From Sphingomonas sp. 37zxx (GTDB lineage Bacteria; Pseudomonadota; Alphaproteobacteria; Sphingomonadales; Sphingomonadaceae), in assembly GCF_000786205.1 (NCBI RefSeq), contig NZ_JROH01000039.1, positions 1 to 33,699 on the forward strand: a DNA stretch of 33,699 nt, read 5' to 3'. The notes under the pieces are model-generated. The model saw only the letters and a list, made by a program, of their open reading frames with translations, was not told the DNA's origin and made no database searches. The translations under genes were made by a program, and so were the position numbers. Positions 1 through 10,108 of the stretch are shown piece after piece (the first letter of the stretch is position 1; the number at the start of each line of letters is the position of its first letter).

Positions 1-1056
1 AGCCAAGCCCTTTTTCAGCAGCCTGTTAATCGCTCGGGTACCACGGGCTTTTTTCGCCGGCGGTATGACGTTAAATATGACGTTGCAGCCCCTTATGGCT
101 CGGTCAACTATCGCTTCGGTAAAATCGCCATCGGTGCGAGTGTGCGCTATGACATCGGGCAGGTTCGTGGTCAGACATTCGGCGCAGACCTTGGCGGCGG
201 TAGGCCCGGTATCCAGTCGGTCGACTTCAACGGCAATGGTACCATATCCATTCCCGAGTCGAGGACAGCTTTCACGCCGCTCGCTCGGCCTGGCCCAGTA
301 GACTATAGCTACAAATACATAAGCTATTCGACAGGCATCAACTACCGTGTGTCAGAGCCATTCGCGATGTTCGTCCGCTACAGCCGTGGTGCCCGCGCCA
401 ACGCCGACAAGGTATTGTTCTCAAACAAAGTCAGCGTCACCGACGGCAGCATGCCGGATTCCGCAGACGGCTATGACATCGTAAAGCAGCTGGAGGGAGG
501 ATTTAAATATCGCGACAACGGTTTGACCGTCAATGTTACCGCCTTTCTGGCCAACACCGAAGATACCAATGTTCAGGCAGGCGCTATCACGACCGATCGC
601 GACTATCGGGCATATGGCGTCGAATCGGAAGCAGGCTATCGTTATGGTCCATTCAGCCTGACTGGGGGCGTGACCTATACCAAAGCAACGCTAGTGAACG
701 ACGATCTCAATCCTGCGGTCGCTGGTATGGCACCGCGCCGCCAGCCTGACTTCATATTTCAGGCGATGCCACAATTTGAGGTAAAAAAGTTTACGATTGG
801 GGCGAACTTCACCGGAACAACGAGCAGCTATACGCAGGACATGAATAATTTGCGGCTGCCTGGATATACAATCGTCAACGGCTTTTTGCAGTTCCGCCCG
901 ATCGAGCGGGTGCAGTTGATGCTCGATGCAAACAACTTGTTCGACAAGCTTGCGTTTTTCGAAATAACACAAGCGTCTATCCCGGCATCAGGCGTCGGCG
1001 TCGGTCGCGCGGTAAACGGTCGCACGGTCACGGCGTCGCTTCGTCTGGATTTTTGA
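1..1056 (+). CDS. TonB-dependent receptor, 3' fragment
   Basis: This is the C-terminal part, about 350 residues, of an outer-membrane TonB-dependent receptor. The frame is open from base 1 and ends in ...SLRLDF, the terminal phenylalanine typical of outer-membrane beta-barrels. The sequence alternates hydrophobic and polar residues with many Tyr/Phe girdle residues, as barrel strands do. The plug domain and signal peptide are missing. The first roughly 29 bases match the terminal repeat at the other end of the window, so the true gene sequence probably begins near base 30, where an IS has interrupted it, and the first ten codons may be IS-derived. The substrate cannot be told. There is no obvious link to the hydroxyproline cluster 12 kb away. 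Confidence 0.8.
   Translation, partial: SQALFQQPVNRSGTTGFFRRRYDVKYDVAAPYGSVNYRFGKIAIGASVRYDIGQVRGQTFGADLGGGRPGIQSVDFNGNGTISIPESRTAFTPLARPGPVDYSYKYISYSTGINYRVSEPFAMFVRYSRGARANADKVLFSNKVSVTDGSMPDSADGYDIVKQLEGGFKYRDNGLTVNVTAFLANTEDTNVQAGAITTDRDYRAYGVESEAGYRYGPFSLTGGVTYTKATLVNDDLNPAVAGMAPRRQPDFIFQAMPQFEVKKFTIGANFTGTTSSYTQDMNNLRLPGYTIVNGFLQFRPIERVQLMLDANNLFDKLAFFEITQASIPASGVGVGRAVNGRTVTASLRLDF
11..29. repeat. Left copy of a 19-bp inverted repeat (putative IS end)
   Basis: This 19-base stretch (TTTTTCAGCAGCCTGTTAA) is the exact reverse complement of positions 33669-33687 at the other end of the window. The bases beyond the match differ at the two ends, as expected for the left and right ends of one insertion sequence. 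If the TTAACAGG side is the outer tip, the IS lies outside the window on both sides. The core resembles IS terminal repeats I have seen, but I cannot name the family with certainty. Confidence 0.55.
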
Positions 1057-1167
1057 CGGCCTGGTTTTCAATTGGCAGGGGCATCGACGGAAGCTCAAGG
1101 CGGATCAGTCGGCCAACTAAAGAGCGCCGCTCGCGAGCGCTTATCCAACCGAAAAGGTCTTAATATA

Positions 1168-1207
1168 CGATCGCCTCCGCCCTTCGTGCCGAAGGGGGAG
1201 GCGATCG
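1168..1207 (-). terminator. Strong hairpin downstream of tRNA-Arg
   Basis: An 11-bp stem (1168-1178 with 1197-1207) continues, after one bulged base, into a 7-bp stem (1180-1186 with 1190-1196) closed by a 3-base loop. It lies just beyond the 3' end of the minus-strand tRNA-Arg, and a moderately T-rich tail follows on that strand. It probably ends the tRNA transcript. It could also serve the receptor fragment on the plus strand, although no T-run follows in that direction. Confidence 0.6.
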
Positions 1208-1217
1208 CTGGAAATCC

Positions 1218-1294
1218 TGGTGCGCCCGGAACGATTCGAACGTCCGACCCTCAGATTCGTAGTCTGATGCTCTATCCAGCTGAGCTACGGGCGC
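1218..1294 (-). tRNA. tRNA-Arg(ACG)
   Basis: The minus strand folds into a complete cloverleaf of 77 nt. The 7-bp acceptor stem pairs GCGCCCG with CGGGCGC, followed by discriminator A and an encoded CCA. The anticodon loop is CTACGAA, giving anticodon ACG, whose first base is normally edited to inosine. The T-loop reads TTCGAAT. It stands alone between a receptor gene and a lipoprotein gene and is followed by a strong hairpin. Confidence 0.95.
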
Positions 1295-1376
1295 TTGGGA
1301 GAGGCGCTCATATAAGGGGTTTGCTGACCGCGCAACCCCGTTGCGTCGCTTTTCTTGCGCGCATACAGCCTTGATG

Positions 1377-1877
1377 ATGCAAAAACGTATTTTTCTCGTC
1401 GCGCTGGGCTCCCTGCTGGGGGCATGTGCCGCGCCTGATGGTGACTATCCGTCGCTATTGCCCAGGCCGATCGAGCAAGAAAGCTTCGCCGAACCCGCCC
1501 GCCCCGAGCCCGAAGCGTCCGCCGACCCGGCGTTGGAGGTAAAAGTCGCTGAACAGGCGGCTGCGCTTGCCAGCGCCGCGACCGCCTTCGACCGTGCGGC
1601 TGCCGAGGCCGACTCGCTCAGCCGCGCCGCGCGCGGTTCATCGGCCGGCTCGGAGTCCTGGATCGCGGCGCAAGTCGCGCTCAGCGGCCTCGACGCGATG
1701 CGAAGCGCAACCGCCGAAACGCTTGCCGATATAGAGCGACTCGCGATCGACCGGGCGGCGCAGGGCGTTCCCACCTATCCCGAGCTACAGCGGCTGCTCG
1801 AGCGCGCCGAATTGCAGAACCGGACGCAGATCGAGCGGATCGACGCGATCGAACGCAACGTCGCGCCAGCGGCCTGA
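1377..1877 (+). CDS. Small putative lipoprotein
   Basis: The protein is about 166 residues and starts MQKRIFLVALGSLLGACAAP. A basic N-terminus, a hydrophobic stretch and a lipobox (LGAC, Cys near residue 17) mark it as a lipoprotein lipidated by signal peptidase II. An in-frame ATG lies one codon upstream (1374), and a longer reading frame from 1341 would bury the signal peptide, so it was rejected. The mature part is Ala/Glu/Arg-rich and very likely helical or coiled-coil, with no recognised domain or catalytic motif. Its periplasmic role is unknown. It stands alone between tRNA-Arg and a convergent membrane-protein gene. Confidence 0.7.
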   Translation: MQKRIFLVALGSLLGACAAPDGDYPSLLPRPIEQESFAEPARPEPEASADPALEVKVAEQAAALASAATAFDRAAAEADSLSRAARGSSAGSESWIAAQVALSGLDAMRSATAETLADIERLAIDRAAQGVPTYPELQRLLERAELQNRTQIERIDAIERNVAPAA

Positions 1878-1909
1878 ACCAGGCGCGACCTGCGGCACTC
1901 TCCCTCGTC

Positions 1910-4171
1910 TCAAAACTCGTCCAACGGGCTCCGTATGACCGGCACGATCGAGGCGTAATCATCGGTCCAAGGCTCGACCTTGCGGTTCGACCGGATCTCC
2001 TCCCAATCCCCAGCGCGCGCCGCCAATGCCGCCAGCGTACCGGGATCGCGTGACAGCGCGATCCAGTCGGACTGAGTCGCCTCCGAATTATCGGCAGCCC
2101 CCGGGCTGTACGACAGCTTGGCACCAAACCAGCCGCCGCCCTTCACCGTTGCGAACACCACCGGCTCCAGATCGAGGAACCGATTCGAGATATGCACCAG
2201 CAACAATCCCTTGGGGGCCAGCACCCGCGAATAGGTGGCAAACGCCTCGCGCGTCATCAGGTGCATCGGGACCGCGTCGGATGAAAAAGCGTCGAGCACC
2301 AGCAAGTCGAGGCTGCCGGGCCGCTGCGCCGCCAGCGACAGGCGGGCATCGCCCAGCACGATGTCGGCCTGGGGCAAGCAATCGCTCAGGAAGGTGAATT
2401 TCTGCGAATCGCGCGCCATGCGGATCACGGTCGGGTCGATTTCATAGAATCGCCACGCCTGACCGGGCTTGGCGTAGCAGGCCAGCGTCCCGGTCCCCAG
2501 CCCGACCGCGCCCACGCGCGCGCCCGGCCCATATAGCGCGCCCAGCGCCTGCATCGCCAAGCCAACGCCCGAACCCGGCATGTAATAGCTGGTCGGCGTA
2601 CGTCGCATGGCGGCGTCGCCTAGAAACTGGGTGCCGTGCAGCGTCGTGCCGTGCGCCAGTGTGCGAATCCCCTCGGCGGGATAATCGCGGATCGTATAGA
2701 CGCCGAAATAGCTTCGCGTGCGCACGTCGCCCTCGATGCTCAACTGCAACGCGCGATAGCCGCCGAACAGGAACAACGCCCCCGCCAGCACCACGACAAA
2801 GGGGATTCGCGTGCCGATCGTCACCAGCCCCAATATCGACAGCGCCAGAAAGCCGATATTCTCATGCCTTGGCCCCAGCAGGTTGCCGGGATTGAACAAC
2901 CCGACATTGACGATGATCGCCACCAGCGCGACGACCGCCGCAGTCCTAATCCAGAGTGCGGCGCGATCGCCCTCCCACAGCCGGCCGATCACCGGCACCA
3001 GGAATGCGCGCGGTGCCAGCATCCCCGCCGCCAGGATCAGGATCGGATATTCATAGGTCCAATCGAATATCACCGGCGCGATCAGCCCGGCGAAAACCCC
3101 GCCCAAGGCACCGCCGATCGACATCGCCAGATAGAAACTCGTCAGCCGATCCGGCTCGGGCCGAAGCCTATACATCTGCGTGTGCAGCGCCACCGCCACC
3201 ATGAACAGCAACAGCAGCGCCAGCAGCGCGTTGAGGAACGGATAATCATGGCTGCCGCCGATCATCGTACCGCCGAACATCAGCACCGCCAGCGGCGCGA
3301 CTACTGTCAACATATCCGCCAGCCGCCGCCCGGTCGCGAACGCCACGGTGAAGCTGAGCAGATACAGCCCCAGCGGCAACACCCATAGCAGCGGCACCGC
3401 GACGATATCGGTGGTCAGATAGGTCGATGTCGCCAGCATCAGTCCCGACGGCACAAAGGCCAGCACCACCCAATGCGCGAAGCGTCGCGCGCCGGGCTTC
3501 GCGCTGGTCGGCAGCGCCGCCACCGCCGCCGCACCGCGCGGCAGCTTCCACGCGCATAATGCGACCAGCACGCAGAGCAGCGCATAGCCCGCGCTCCACA
3601 ACAGGCTCTGGCTCGACAGCGCCATGCTCGGCTCGACCACCAGCGGATAGGCGATCAGCCCGCCAAAGCTGCCGACGTTCGACGCGGCATAGAGCGCGTA
3701 AGGATTCTGCGCCGGTGCCGAAGCTGCAAACCAGCGTTGCAACAAGGGTGCCTGCGCCGACACCGCAAAGAATAGCGGCCCGATCGACGCGCCCAGCAAC
3801 CAGGGCACCCAGATCGCCGGTTCGGCATCGGGCGGCGGGTTTGCCTGAATCAGCCCGATCGGCAGCCACAGGGCCGCGACCGCCAATACACCCAGATGGA
3901 TCATCGCCTGCCGCTTGACGCTGACCCGCCCCAGCCAATGGGCATAGGCATAGCCACCCAGCAGCAGCGCCTGATACACCAGCATCGCCGAATTCCACAC
4001 CGCCGGTGCGCCGCCGAGCCGTGGCAGCGCCATCCGCGCGATCATCGGCTGCACCAGGAACAGCAGGAAGGACCCGGTGAGGATCGCGACGACGAACAGC
4101 GATCGGGCGCTGGTTCGCGATGAAAGGTCCGGACCCGCCGCAGCGACATCCCCGACAGGTTCGGTGGTCAT
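1910..4171 (-). CDS. Fused MFS transporter / spermidine synthase-like protein
   Basis: The protein has 753 residues. The N-terminal two thirds are strongly hydrophobic, with about a dozen or more membrane helices starting near residue 25, and match the MFS-like half of proteins usually annotated as fused MFS/spermidine synthase. The last 250 or so residues are soluble and carry a Rossmann-type SAM-binding loop (GLGTGT), an acidic segment (FYEID) and the DAFSSDAVP stretch that corresponds to the spermidine synthase active-site loop. Such fusions are common in proteobacteria, and their true substrate is not established, so polyamine aminopropyl transfer should not be assumed. The ATG at 4171 precedes a short cytoplasmic leader. 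The next gene upstream lies 39 bases away on the same strand. Confidence 0.85.
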   Translation of the reverse strand: MTTEPVGDVAAAGPDLSSRTSARSLFVVAILTGSFLLFLVQPMIARMALPRLGGAPAVWNSAMLVYQALLLGGYAYAHWLGRVSVKRQAMIHLGVLAVAALWLPIGLIQANPPPDAEPAIWVPWLLGASIGPLFFAVSAQAPLLQRWFAASAPAQNPYALYAASNVGSFGGLIAYPLVVEPSMALSSQSLLWSAGYALLCVLVALCAWKLPRGAAAVAALPTSAKPGARRFAHWVVLAFVPSGLMLATSTYLTTDIVAVPLLWVLPLGLYLLSFTVAFATGRRLADMLTVVAPLAVLMFGGTMIGGSHDYPFLNALLALLLLFMVAVALHTQMYRLRPEPDRLTSFYLAMSIGGALGGVFAGLIAPVIFDWTYEYPILILAAGMLAPRAFLVPVIGRLWEGDRAALWIRTAAVVALVAIIVNVGLFNPGNLLGPRHENIGFLALSILGLVTIGTRIPFVVVLAGALFLFGGYRALQLSIEGDVRTRSYFGVYTIRDYPAEGIRTLAHGTTLHGTQFLGDAAMRRTPTSYYMPGSGVGLAMQALGALYGPGARVGAVGLGTGTLACYAKPGQAWRFYEIDPTVIRMARDSQKFTFLSDCLPQADIVLGDARLSLAAQRPGSLDLLVLDAFSSDAVPMHLMTREAFATYSRVLAPKGLLLVHISNRFLDLEPVVFATVKGGGWFGAKLSYSPGAADNSEATQSDWIALSRDPGTLAALAARAGDWEEIRSNRKVEPWTDDYASIVPVIRSPLDEF

Positions 4172-4210
4172 GACCAGGTGTTTTAGCGATGCCGCCGGGA
4201 TATAAAAGGC

Positions 4211-5763
<1,553 letters not shown>

Positions 5764-8667
5764 TTATCCCAGCCGGGCCAGCGCCGCCCCCAGCCGCTCT
5801 GACTCGGCCGCCTTTTCGGCATGATCCGCCCGCGCCTTCTCGACCGCCTCAGGCTTGGCCCGCTCGACAAAGCTAGCGTTCGACAGCCGCCCGGCTAGCG
5901 CATCGCGCTCCTTTTCGGCGGCCGCAATCGCCTTGGTCAAGCGCGCCCGCTCGGCATCGAGGTCGATGACGCCTTCGAGCGGCAGGACATAGGTCGCGGC
6001 ATCGACCACCACCTGCAACGCCCCGCCCGCGCCGGCATCCCCCTCGGCAAGGTCGACCCGCGCCAGGCGTGCGATCACGCCGTGCTGCCGATCGAGCCGT
6101 GCCATCGTCGTCGCATCGGCATCGCGCACATATAGCGGCAACCGCGCGCCCGGCGGCACATTCAGCTCGGTCCGCGCGCCGCGCACTTCACTCACCAGCC
6201 GGATCAGCCAGTCGATCTCCGCCCGCGCCACCGGATCGAGCGCGCGCGCATCGGGCATCGGCCATTTCGCGACGATCAGGTCATACTCGCGCTCGCCCAG
6301 CGCATGCCACAGTTCCTCGGTCAGGAACGGCATGAACGGGTGGAGCATCACCAATATCTGGTCGAGCACCCAACCCGCGACCACCTTCGATTCATCATCG
6401 ACGACGCCGCGCTCGTCGCCCACCATCGCGGGCTTGATCAGTTCGAGATACCAGTCGCAGAACCGGCTCCACGCGAATTGATACACGGTGTTGGCAGCGG
6501 CATCGAAGCGCAATTCGGCCAGCGCCAGATCGAGCGCCTGCACCGTCTCCACCGTTTCGGCGATGATCCAGCGATTGACCGCCAGATCGGCGGCGGGCGG
6601 CTCGATCGTCTTCGACGCGCCGATGCCGTTGGCCATCGCAAAGCGCGTGGCGTTCCACAGCTTGGTCGCGAAGTTGCGATAGCCCTCGACGCGCTTCTCA
6701 TCCATCTTGATGTCGCGGCCCTGGCTCTCCATCGCCGCCATGAAGAAGCGCAGCGCATCGGCACCATATTTGTCGATCAGCCCCAGCGGATCGACGGTGT
6801 TGCCCTTCGACTTCGACATCTTCGCGCCATCGGCTGCGCGGACAAGACCGTGCAGATACAAGGTCTTGAACGGCACTTCTTGCATGAAGTGCAAGCCCTG
6901 CATCAGCATCCGCGCATCCCAGAAGAACAGGATGTCGAAGCCCGAGATGAGCACGTCATTGGGATAACGCCCGCCAAGCATCTCCCCCCTCCCGCTCGCG
7001 GGAGGAGACTGTTCCGGCCAACCCAAGGTAGCAAACGGCCATAAGGCACTGGAAAACCACGTATCAAGCACGTCAGGGTCGCGCCATAGCCACTCGGTAT
7101 CATCTTTGTCCGAAATCAAAACTGGGTCACCGGCGGAATTGGTTATATTATCTCTGAATTGATTGCGAAACGCTGACCTTGCGGCCTGATCAGGCCCCTC
7201 GACAAACTCGATGCGAGTAATGCGCGGATTCTTTTGATTGTAATAGGCCAGCGCCAGCTTTTCTGCGCCCTCTTCGGTCTCAGCAACAAAAGGCCTACTT
7301 CCGGATTGAGGCCGGCTTGGATCCTCAAAGTTCGCAAATTCGCCAGGTCCATCGTAATCTGGCCCATACCAAGCCGGGATCCGGTGCCCCCACCACAACT
7401 GCCGCGACACACACCACGGCTGGATGTTCTCCATCCAATTGAAGTACGTCTTCTCCCACGACTTGGGCACGATCTTCACCGCCCCCGATCGCACCGCCTC
7501 GATCGCCGGCTTGGCCAGCGTCGCTGCATCGACATACCATTGGTCGGTCAGCCACGGCTCGATCACCGCGCCCGAACGATCGCCGAACGGGGTCTGGATC
7601 GTCCGCGGTTCGGCGTCGTGCTCCACCCCTTCCTTGTCGACATGCGGGATTAGGAAGCCTTCGTCCTTCAGCCGCGCGACCACTGCCTTGCGCGCCTCGG
7701 CGGTCGTCAGCCCCAGCAGCTCCTCGGGGATCAGGCCATCGGACACCTGCACCACCCGCGCCTTGGCATCGAGCATGTTGAGCATCGCGCCAGCCGCGAT
7801 CCCCGCGCGCTTGCCGACCTCGAAATCGTTGAAGTCATGGCCCGGCGTGATCTTTACCGCGCCCGAACCCAATGCCGGATCGGCATGGTCGTCGGTGATG
7901 ATCGGGATCAGCCGCCCGGTGATCGGCAGCCGCACCTGCTTGCCCACCGGCGCGGTATAGCGTTCGTCGGCGGCGTTCACCGCCACCGCCATGTCGGCGA
8001 GCATCGTCTCGGGCCGCGTCGTCGCGACCTCGATGAAGCCCGATGCGTCGGCAAGCGGATAGCGCAGATGCCAGAAGCTGCCCTTGATCTCGCGCGTCTC
8101 GACCTCGAGGTCGCTGATCGCGGTGCCAAGGCCCGGATCCCAGTTCACCAGCCTTTTGTCGCGATAGATCAGCCCTTCACGGTGCAGTTCGACGAACACC
8201 TTGAGGACGGCCTTCGAAAAGCCAGGGTCCATCGTAAAGCGTTCGTTTTCCCAATCCATCGAACAGCCAAGGCGGCGAAGCTGCTGCGTGATCTCGCCAC
8301 CGCTTTCTTCCTTCCACTCCCACACCTTCGCGACGAAATCCTCGCGGCTGAAATCGGTGCGCTTCTGCTGCTTGAGCCCCATCTGGCGCTCGACCACCAT
8401 CTGTGTCGCAATGCCGGCATGGTCGGTGCCCACCACCCAGCGCGCGTCCTTGCCCTGCAATCGCGCGTGGCGGACCAATATGTCCTGCAAGGTATTGTCG
8501 AGCGCATGGCCGATATGCAGCGATCCCGTCACATTGGGCGGCGGGTTCACGATCGTCCAGGGCTCAGCGCCGGGGCGTTCGGGGCGGAACTGGCCCTTGG
8601 CTTCCCAATGGGCATACCAGCGCGCTTCGATGGCGGCGGGGTCGAAGGTCTTGGGCAATTCGGTCAT
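5764..8667 (-). CDS. valS: Valyl-tRNA synthetase
   Basis: This class I synthetase charges tRNA-Val. It has 967 residues. The HIGH motif is exact at residues 51-54 (after [10 protein letters not shown]) and the KMSKS motif is at about residue 613 (AKMSKSKGN). The editing domain lies between them, and the C-terminus ends in the Arg/Ala/Glu-rich coiled coil typical of ValRS. The segment between WGHRIPAWY and [11 protein letters not shown] (residues about 430-525) is clearly longer than in E. coli ValRS as I remember it and is AT-richer than the rest. Shortly after it, residues SPPASGRGE are encoded by a GC-rich palindrome at 6988-7005. Both keep the frame, so the enzyme should be functional. Confidence 0.97.
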   Translation of the reverse strand: MTELPKTFDPAAIEARWYAHWEAKGQFRPERPGAEPWTIVNPPPNVTGSLHIGHALDNTLQDILVRHARLQGKDARWVVGTDHAGIATQMVVERQMGLKQQKRTDFSREDFVAKVWEWKEESGGEITQQLRRLGCSMDWENERFTMDPGFSKAVLKVFVELHREGLIYRDKRLVNWDPGLGTAISDLEVETREIKGSFWHLRYPLADASGFIEVATTRPETMLADMAVAVNAADERYTAPVGKQVRLPITGRLIPIITDDHADPALGSGAVKITPGHDFNDFEVGKRAGIAAGAMLNMLDAKARVVQVSDGLIPEELLGLTTAEARKAVVARLKDEGFLIPHVDKEGVEHDAEPRTIQTPFGDRSGAVIEPWLTDQWYVDAATLAKPAIEAVRSGAVKIVPKSWEKTYFNWMENIQPWCVSRQLWWGHRIPAWYGPDYDGPGEFANFEDPSRPQSGSRPFVAETEEGAEKLALAYYNQKNPRITRIEFVEGPDQAARSAFRNQFRDNITNSAGDPVLISDKDDTEWLWRDPDVLDTWFSSALWPFATLGWPEQSPPASGRGEMLGGRYPNDVLISGFDILFFWDARMLMQGLHFMQEVPFKTLYLHGLVRAADGAKMSKSKGNTVDPLGLIDKYGADALRFFMAAMESQGRDIKMDEKRVEGYRNFATKLWNATRFAMANGIGASKTIEPPAADLAVNRWIIAETVETVQALDLALAELRFDAAANTVYQFAWSRFCDWYLELIKPAMVGDERGVVDDESKVVAGWVLDQILVMLHPFMPFLTEELWHALGEREYDLIVAKWPMPDARALDPVARAEIDWLIRLVSEVRGARTELNVPPGARLPLYVRDADATTMARLDRQHGVIARLARVDLAEGDAGAGGALQVVVDAATYVLPLEGVIDLDAERARLTKAIAAAEKERDALAGRLSNASFVERAKPEAVEKARADHAEKAAESERLGAALARLG
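6988..7005. repeat. GC-rich palindromic element inside valS
   Basis: The sequence CCTCCCGC-TC-GCGGGAGG is an 8-bp inverted repeat with a 2-base loop, flanked by further C/G runs. Short palindromes of this form are usually intergenic in sphingomonads, according to my recollection. Here one lies in frame inside valS and encodes part of SPPASGRGE, between the conserved ATLGWPE and [10 protein letters not shown] blocks. Confidence 0.55.
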
Positions 8668-8706
8668 GCATCGGGCAATACCGACGCAAATTATTGGTGC
8701 AACCCG

Positions 8707-9390
8707 TCAGGTGACCCCGTTCGGCCCATCGAGCAACTGGCGAACCCGCTGCGACAGGTCGGCGACTTGCGGCTGATCCTCGACCATCAGGATATGCTGC
8801 CCCTCGCCGCGCGAATGCGCCACCGGCTGGCGGGTTTGCTCGACCATGCCCTTGGATCGCGGAAACAGCAGGGTGAAGGTGACACCACCGCCCGCGCGGT
8901 TCGTCGCCGCCACCGCGCCGCCCGACTGGCGCATAAAGCCATAGGCCATCGACAGGCCCAGCCCGGTGCCCTTGCCCACGCCCTTGCCCGCGCCCTTGGT
9001 CGAGAAGAAGGGGTCGAAAATCTTAGTCAGGCTGGACGGATCCTCGGCCTCCTTGCGGCGCGAAATATCGAGCTGGCTGGCGAAGAAATATTTGAGTTCG
9101 CCCGATTCGTCGTACACCGGTGAAATGAACAGCGCGTTCCAAATGGTCGATCCGTTTTTGCGATAATTCAGAATCTCGATCGCGACTTCTTCGCGCCGCT
9201 CGATCGCAGCGCGAATCTGGTCGACCAGCGTGCGATCGGTCTCTGACCCTTGCAGAAACCGGCAATTCTTGCCGATGATTTCGTTGGCTGAATAGCCGGT
9301 CATCCGAATGAACGCGGCGTTACAAAAGATGATCGGATTATCAGGCTGGCTTGGGTCGGTCACCACCATCGGCATCCGCGTGTTTTCCAC
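8707..9390 (-). CDS. LOV-domain protein, decayed remnant of a LOV histidine kinase
   Basis: Residues 1-115 form a LOV-type PAS domain with the flavin-binding motif GKNCRFLQG, in which Cys43 is the expected photo-adduct cysteine. It should bind FMN and sense blue light. After RRKEAED the sequence jumps directly to the G-box half of a kinase ATPase domain ([19 protein letters not shown], residues 124-176). The HisKA phosphoacceptor helix and N-box are absent. A receiver domain starts at about residue 199 ([10 protein letters not shown]) but stops after some 28 residues. The first usable start is GTG at 9390. Family-like residues (DIFFAAVE) continue in frame upstream to a stop at 9499-9501 without any ATG, GTG or TTG. 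It cannot autophosphorylate and is probably a pseudogene. At best it is a LOV photoreceptor stub. Confidence 0.75.
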   Translation of the reverse strand: MENTRMPMVVTDPSQPDNPIIFCNAAFIRMTGYSANEIIGKNCRFLQGSETDRTLVDQIRAAIERREEVAIEILNYRKNGSTIWNALFISPVYDESGELKYFFASQLDISRRKEAEDPSSLTKIFDPFFSTKGAGKGVGKGTGLGLSMAYGFMRQSGGAVAATNRAGGGVTFTLLFPRSKGMVEQTRQPVAHSRGEGQHILMVEDQPQVADLSQRVRQLLDGPNGVT

Positions 9391-9564
9391 CGCCGCGAAG
9401 AAAATGTCGTGCTGCGCATTGCCGGGGCTACATCTGTCGCGGATCGATGGTGCCGGCGGGATGTTGCCGCCCGCACCGTTGTCGAAATCATGCCCGGTTT
9501 AGTCGAAATTATGCGTCATCCTTGCAGAAACTGCAAAGATACCAAAAGGTTTCGCGTCAGTAGA

Positions 9565-10071
9565 TCAATCGTTACGCCCGGTGATCCGCGCGATCTCACG
9601 CGCGACAATGGTCTCGACGATTCGCGGCAGATTGGCGTCGAGCCACGCGCTCATCATCGGCTTGAGCATCTCGCGGACCAGCCCTTCGAGCGAGTCATTG
9701 CCCGCGACACCCGGCTTGACGATCAACCGCGACAAGGCATCGATTTGCCCGCGCGTCGCCTCGGCGGTGCGTGCCGACAGGATCGCCTCGGTCACTTGGG
9801 GCTTTTCCTCGGCTACCGGCTCGGGGGCCGGTGGACGTGGCGGAACAGGCGGTTCAGCGCGCGGCGACGGCACCGGGTGATCGAGTTCGAGCACGGTGTC
9901 GCCATCATCGTCGTCGATCGATGCGTCGTACATCGGCTCGGGCGGCGGAGCAGCCGGACGACCGATGCGACGCCCGCGAACCGGCGCGCTGCCATCGCCC
10001 TCTTCGGCAATGATCCGTTTGATCGAGGACAGGATGTCCTCCATCGATGGTTCGTTGCTCAAATCTCCCAT
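9565..10071 (-). CDS. PopZ-like polar organising protein (DUF2497)
   Basis: The 168-residue protein has the layout of the PopZ/DUF2497 family of alphaproteobacteria, whose Caulobacter member forms a polar matrix that anchors the chromosome origin. A short conserved N-terminal helix (EPSMEDILSSIKRIIAEE) is followed by a Pro/Asp/Glu-rich disordered linker and a conserved C-terminal helical block (LEGLVREMLKPMMSAWLDANLPRI, then IVAREIARITGR). I chose the ATG at 10071 because the family begins with this helix. ATG at 10086 is the alternative, and the longer frame would overlap tolC. The linker is short and acidic/proline-rich, as in PopZ. Confidence 0.85.
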   Translation of the reverse strand: MGDLSNEPSMEDILSSIKRIIAEEGDGSAPVRGRRIGRPAAPPPEPMYDASIDDDDGDTVLELDHPVPSPRAEPPVPPRPPAPEPVAEEKPQVTEAILSARTAEATRGQIDALSRLIVKPGVAGNDSLEGLVREMLKPMMSAWLDANLPRIVETIVAREIARITGRND

Positions 10072-10108
10072 CGGCCGTGCCCCCATCTGCCGCCCCGAAC
10101 GCTCTTCG

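Noticed and set aside
1161..1174. TATACGATC next to the tRNA-Arg hairpin as a fourth operator
   Set aside because: Only one half-site matches, the other half is absent, and the place is a terminator region without a promoter.
7837..9123. 428-residue open frame on the plus strand
   Set aside because: It lies antisense to valS and the LOV gene, whose protein sequences are clearly recognisable. The frame has no family resemblance and is a high-GC shadow.
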